From: Coriobacteriaceae bacterium
Lineage (GTDB): Bacteria; Actinomycetota; Coriobacteriia; Coriobacteriales; Coriobacteriaceae
DNA: 64,000 nucleotides
Direction: 5' to 3'
Assembly (NCBI GenBank): GCA_902364645.1
Contig: CABJEP010000001.1
Location: 302,375-366,374, forward strand
This document shows, in pieces, positions 63,482 through 64,000 of the stretch. Within the stretch, counting starts at the first letter, position 1. Each line of letters starts with the position of its first letter. The position numbers and the translations under genes were made by a program. Under the pieces are notes generated by a model. It saw nothing but the letters and a program-made list of their open reading frames with translations. It made no database searches and was not told the DNA's origin.

Positions 63482-64000
63482 ATGTTTGACAATGGACCCG
63501 TGCCCGGCCGCAACGACGCCTGCTGGTGCGGCAGCGGCAAAAAATATAAGAAATGCCATAGCGCCTTTGATGAGCGCCTCGAGCGCTTGTGGGAAGAGGG
63601 CTGGGAGGTTCTGCCCCGCACGCTCTACAAGACACCCGCCGACATCGAGGGCATCAAGCGCTCGGCCGCCATCAACGTGGGCGTGCTCGACTACGTAGGC
63701 GAGCACATCGCCGCGGGCATGACCACCAACCAGATCGACCAGATGATCTACGACTACACCATCGATCACGATGGCACGCCGGCTGACCTCAACTATGAGG
63801 GCTACCCCAAGAGCGTGTGCACCTCGATCAACGACGTGGTCTGTCACGGCATCCCCTGCGATACGGACGTGCTGCACGAGGGCGACATCATCAACGTCGA
63901 TTGTTCCACGATCTTGGACGGCTACTTTAGCGATTCGAGCCGCATGTTCTGCATCGGCAAGGTCTCTGCCGAGCGCCAGCGTCTGGTCGACGTCACTCGC
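63482..64000 (+). CDS. map: Methionine aminopeptidase with SEC-C zinc motif (cut by window edge)
   Basis: Removes N-terminal methionine from nascent proteins. The first 173 codons are present and open to the window end. An N-terminal SEC-C motif NDACWCGSGKKYKKCH (Cys14, Cys16, Cys25, His26) probably docks it to the ribosome. The peptidase core then follows: TSINDVVCHGIP with the substrate histidine and NVDCSTILDGYFSDSSRMF with two metal aspartates. Start at 63482 with AAGGAAG upstream. The remaining metal ligands are beyond the window. Confidence 0.95.
   Translation, partial: MFDNGPVPGRNDACWCGSGKKYKKCHSAFDERLERLWEEGWEVLPRTLYKTPADIEGIKRSAAINVGVLDYVGEHIAAGMTTNQIDQMIYDYTIDHDGTPADLNYEGYPKSVCTSINDVVCHGIPCDTDVLHEGDIINVDCSTILDGYFSDSSRMFCIGKVSAERQRLVDVTR

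Overview
The window is high-GC DNA (roughly 60 %) with dense, compact operons and gut-anaerobe gene content. The mix includes a large 2-hydroxyacyl-CoA-dehydratase/activase fusion, argCJBD, an FMN-riboswitch ECF riboflavin importer, Asp23/AmaP envelope-stress genes, a MurE without the DAP-type DNPR signature, and Actinobacteria-like GroES/GroEL and YebC. This fits a Coriobacteriia genome, most likely Collinsella or a close relative. That assignment is inference from gene content and style; no database was searched.

Layout. 1-5823 (minus): the start of rph (cut by the window edge), murI, a HAD phosphatase, murE and asnB. 6011-6086: tRNA-Val(UAC), followed by a 0.6-kb gene-free, repeat-rich stretch with a duplicated tRNA 3' end. 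6699-11587 (minus): the arginine operon argC-argJ-argB-argD with candidate ArgR boxes upstream. 11846-12757: two tandem flavin split-barrel paralogues. 12788-16270 (minus): FMN riboswitch, ribU-like S component, fused EcfA1A2 and EcfT. 16476-19022: groES-groEL bracketed by two long, nearly perfect palindromes. 19110-22379: a divergent pair of amidohydrolases. 22520-29985 (minus): zinc-ribbon membrane protein, YitT, amaP-DUF2273-asp23, yebC and a large polytopic membrane protein. 30130-32968 (minus): coaX, dCMP deaminase, NifU-domain protein and lgt. 33161-36219 (plus): OPT transporter and a DUF389 membrane protein carrying an EF-hand-like loop.

36345-38024: a small anchored protein of unknown function and a 3-hydroxyacyl-CoA dehydrogenase. 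38441-43944: a TetR regulator with two palindromic operators and the 1593-residue activase/dehydratase fusion. 44066-48560: HAD phosphatase, PII, ammonium transporter, CmpB-family membrane protein and HD hydrolase. 48789-50570 (plus): a divergent DXS. 50627-50842: an array of six 15-bp repeats in strictly alternating orientation with a 40-base period. 51035-55354 (plus): a polar amino-acid (glutamate/glutamine-type) ABC importer plus a gamma-glutamyl hydrolase-like amidotransferase. 55460-58887 (minus): a visibly lower-GC island with a DUF2975-XRE pair and a BcrA/LanFEG-like ABC exporter; their two promoters share a motif. 59118-61378 (minus): an Hpt protein and a degenerate GGDEF-REC-HD-GYP protein. 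61590-64000: alpha/beta hydrolase, radical SAM protein and the start of a SEC-C methionine aminopeptidase (cut by the window edge).

The most interesting items are the alternating 40-base repeat array (50627-50842), the DUF2975/XRE/ABC locus with its shared operator, the long palindromes flanking groESL, the duplicated tRNA-Val 3' end, and a family of dispersed intergenic hairpin elements.
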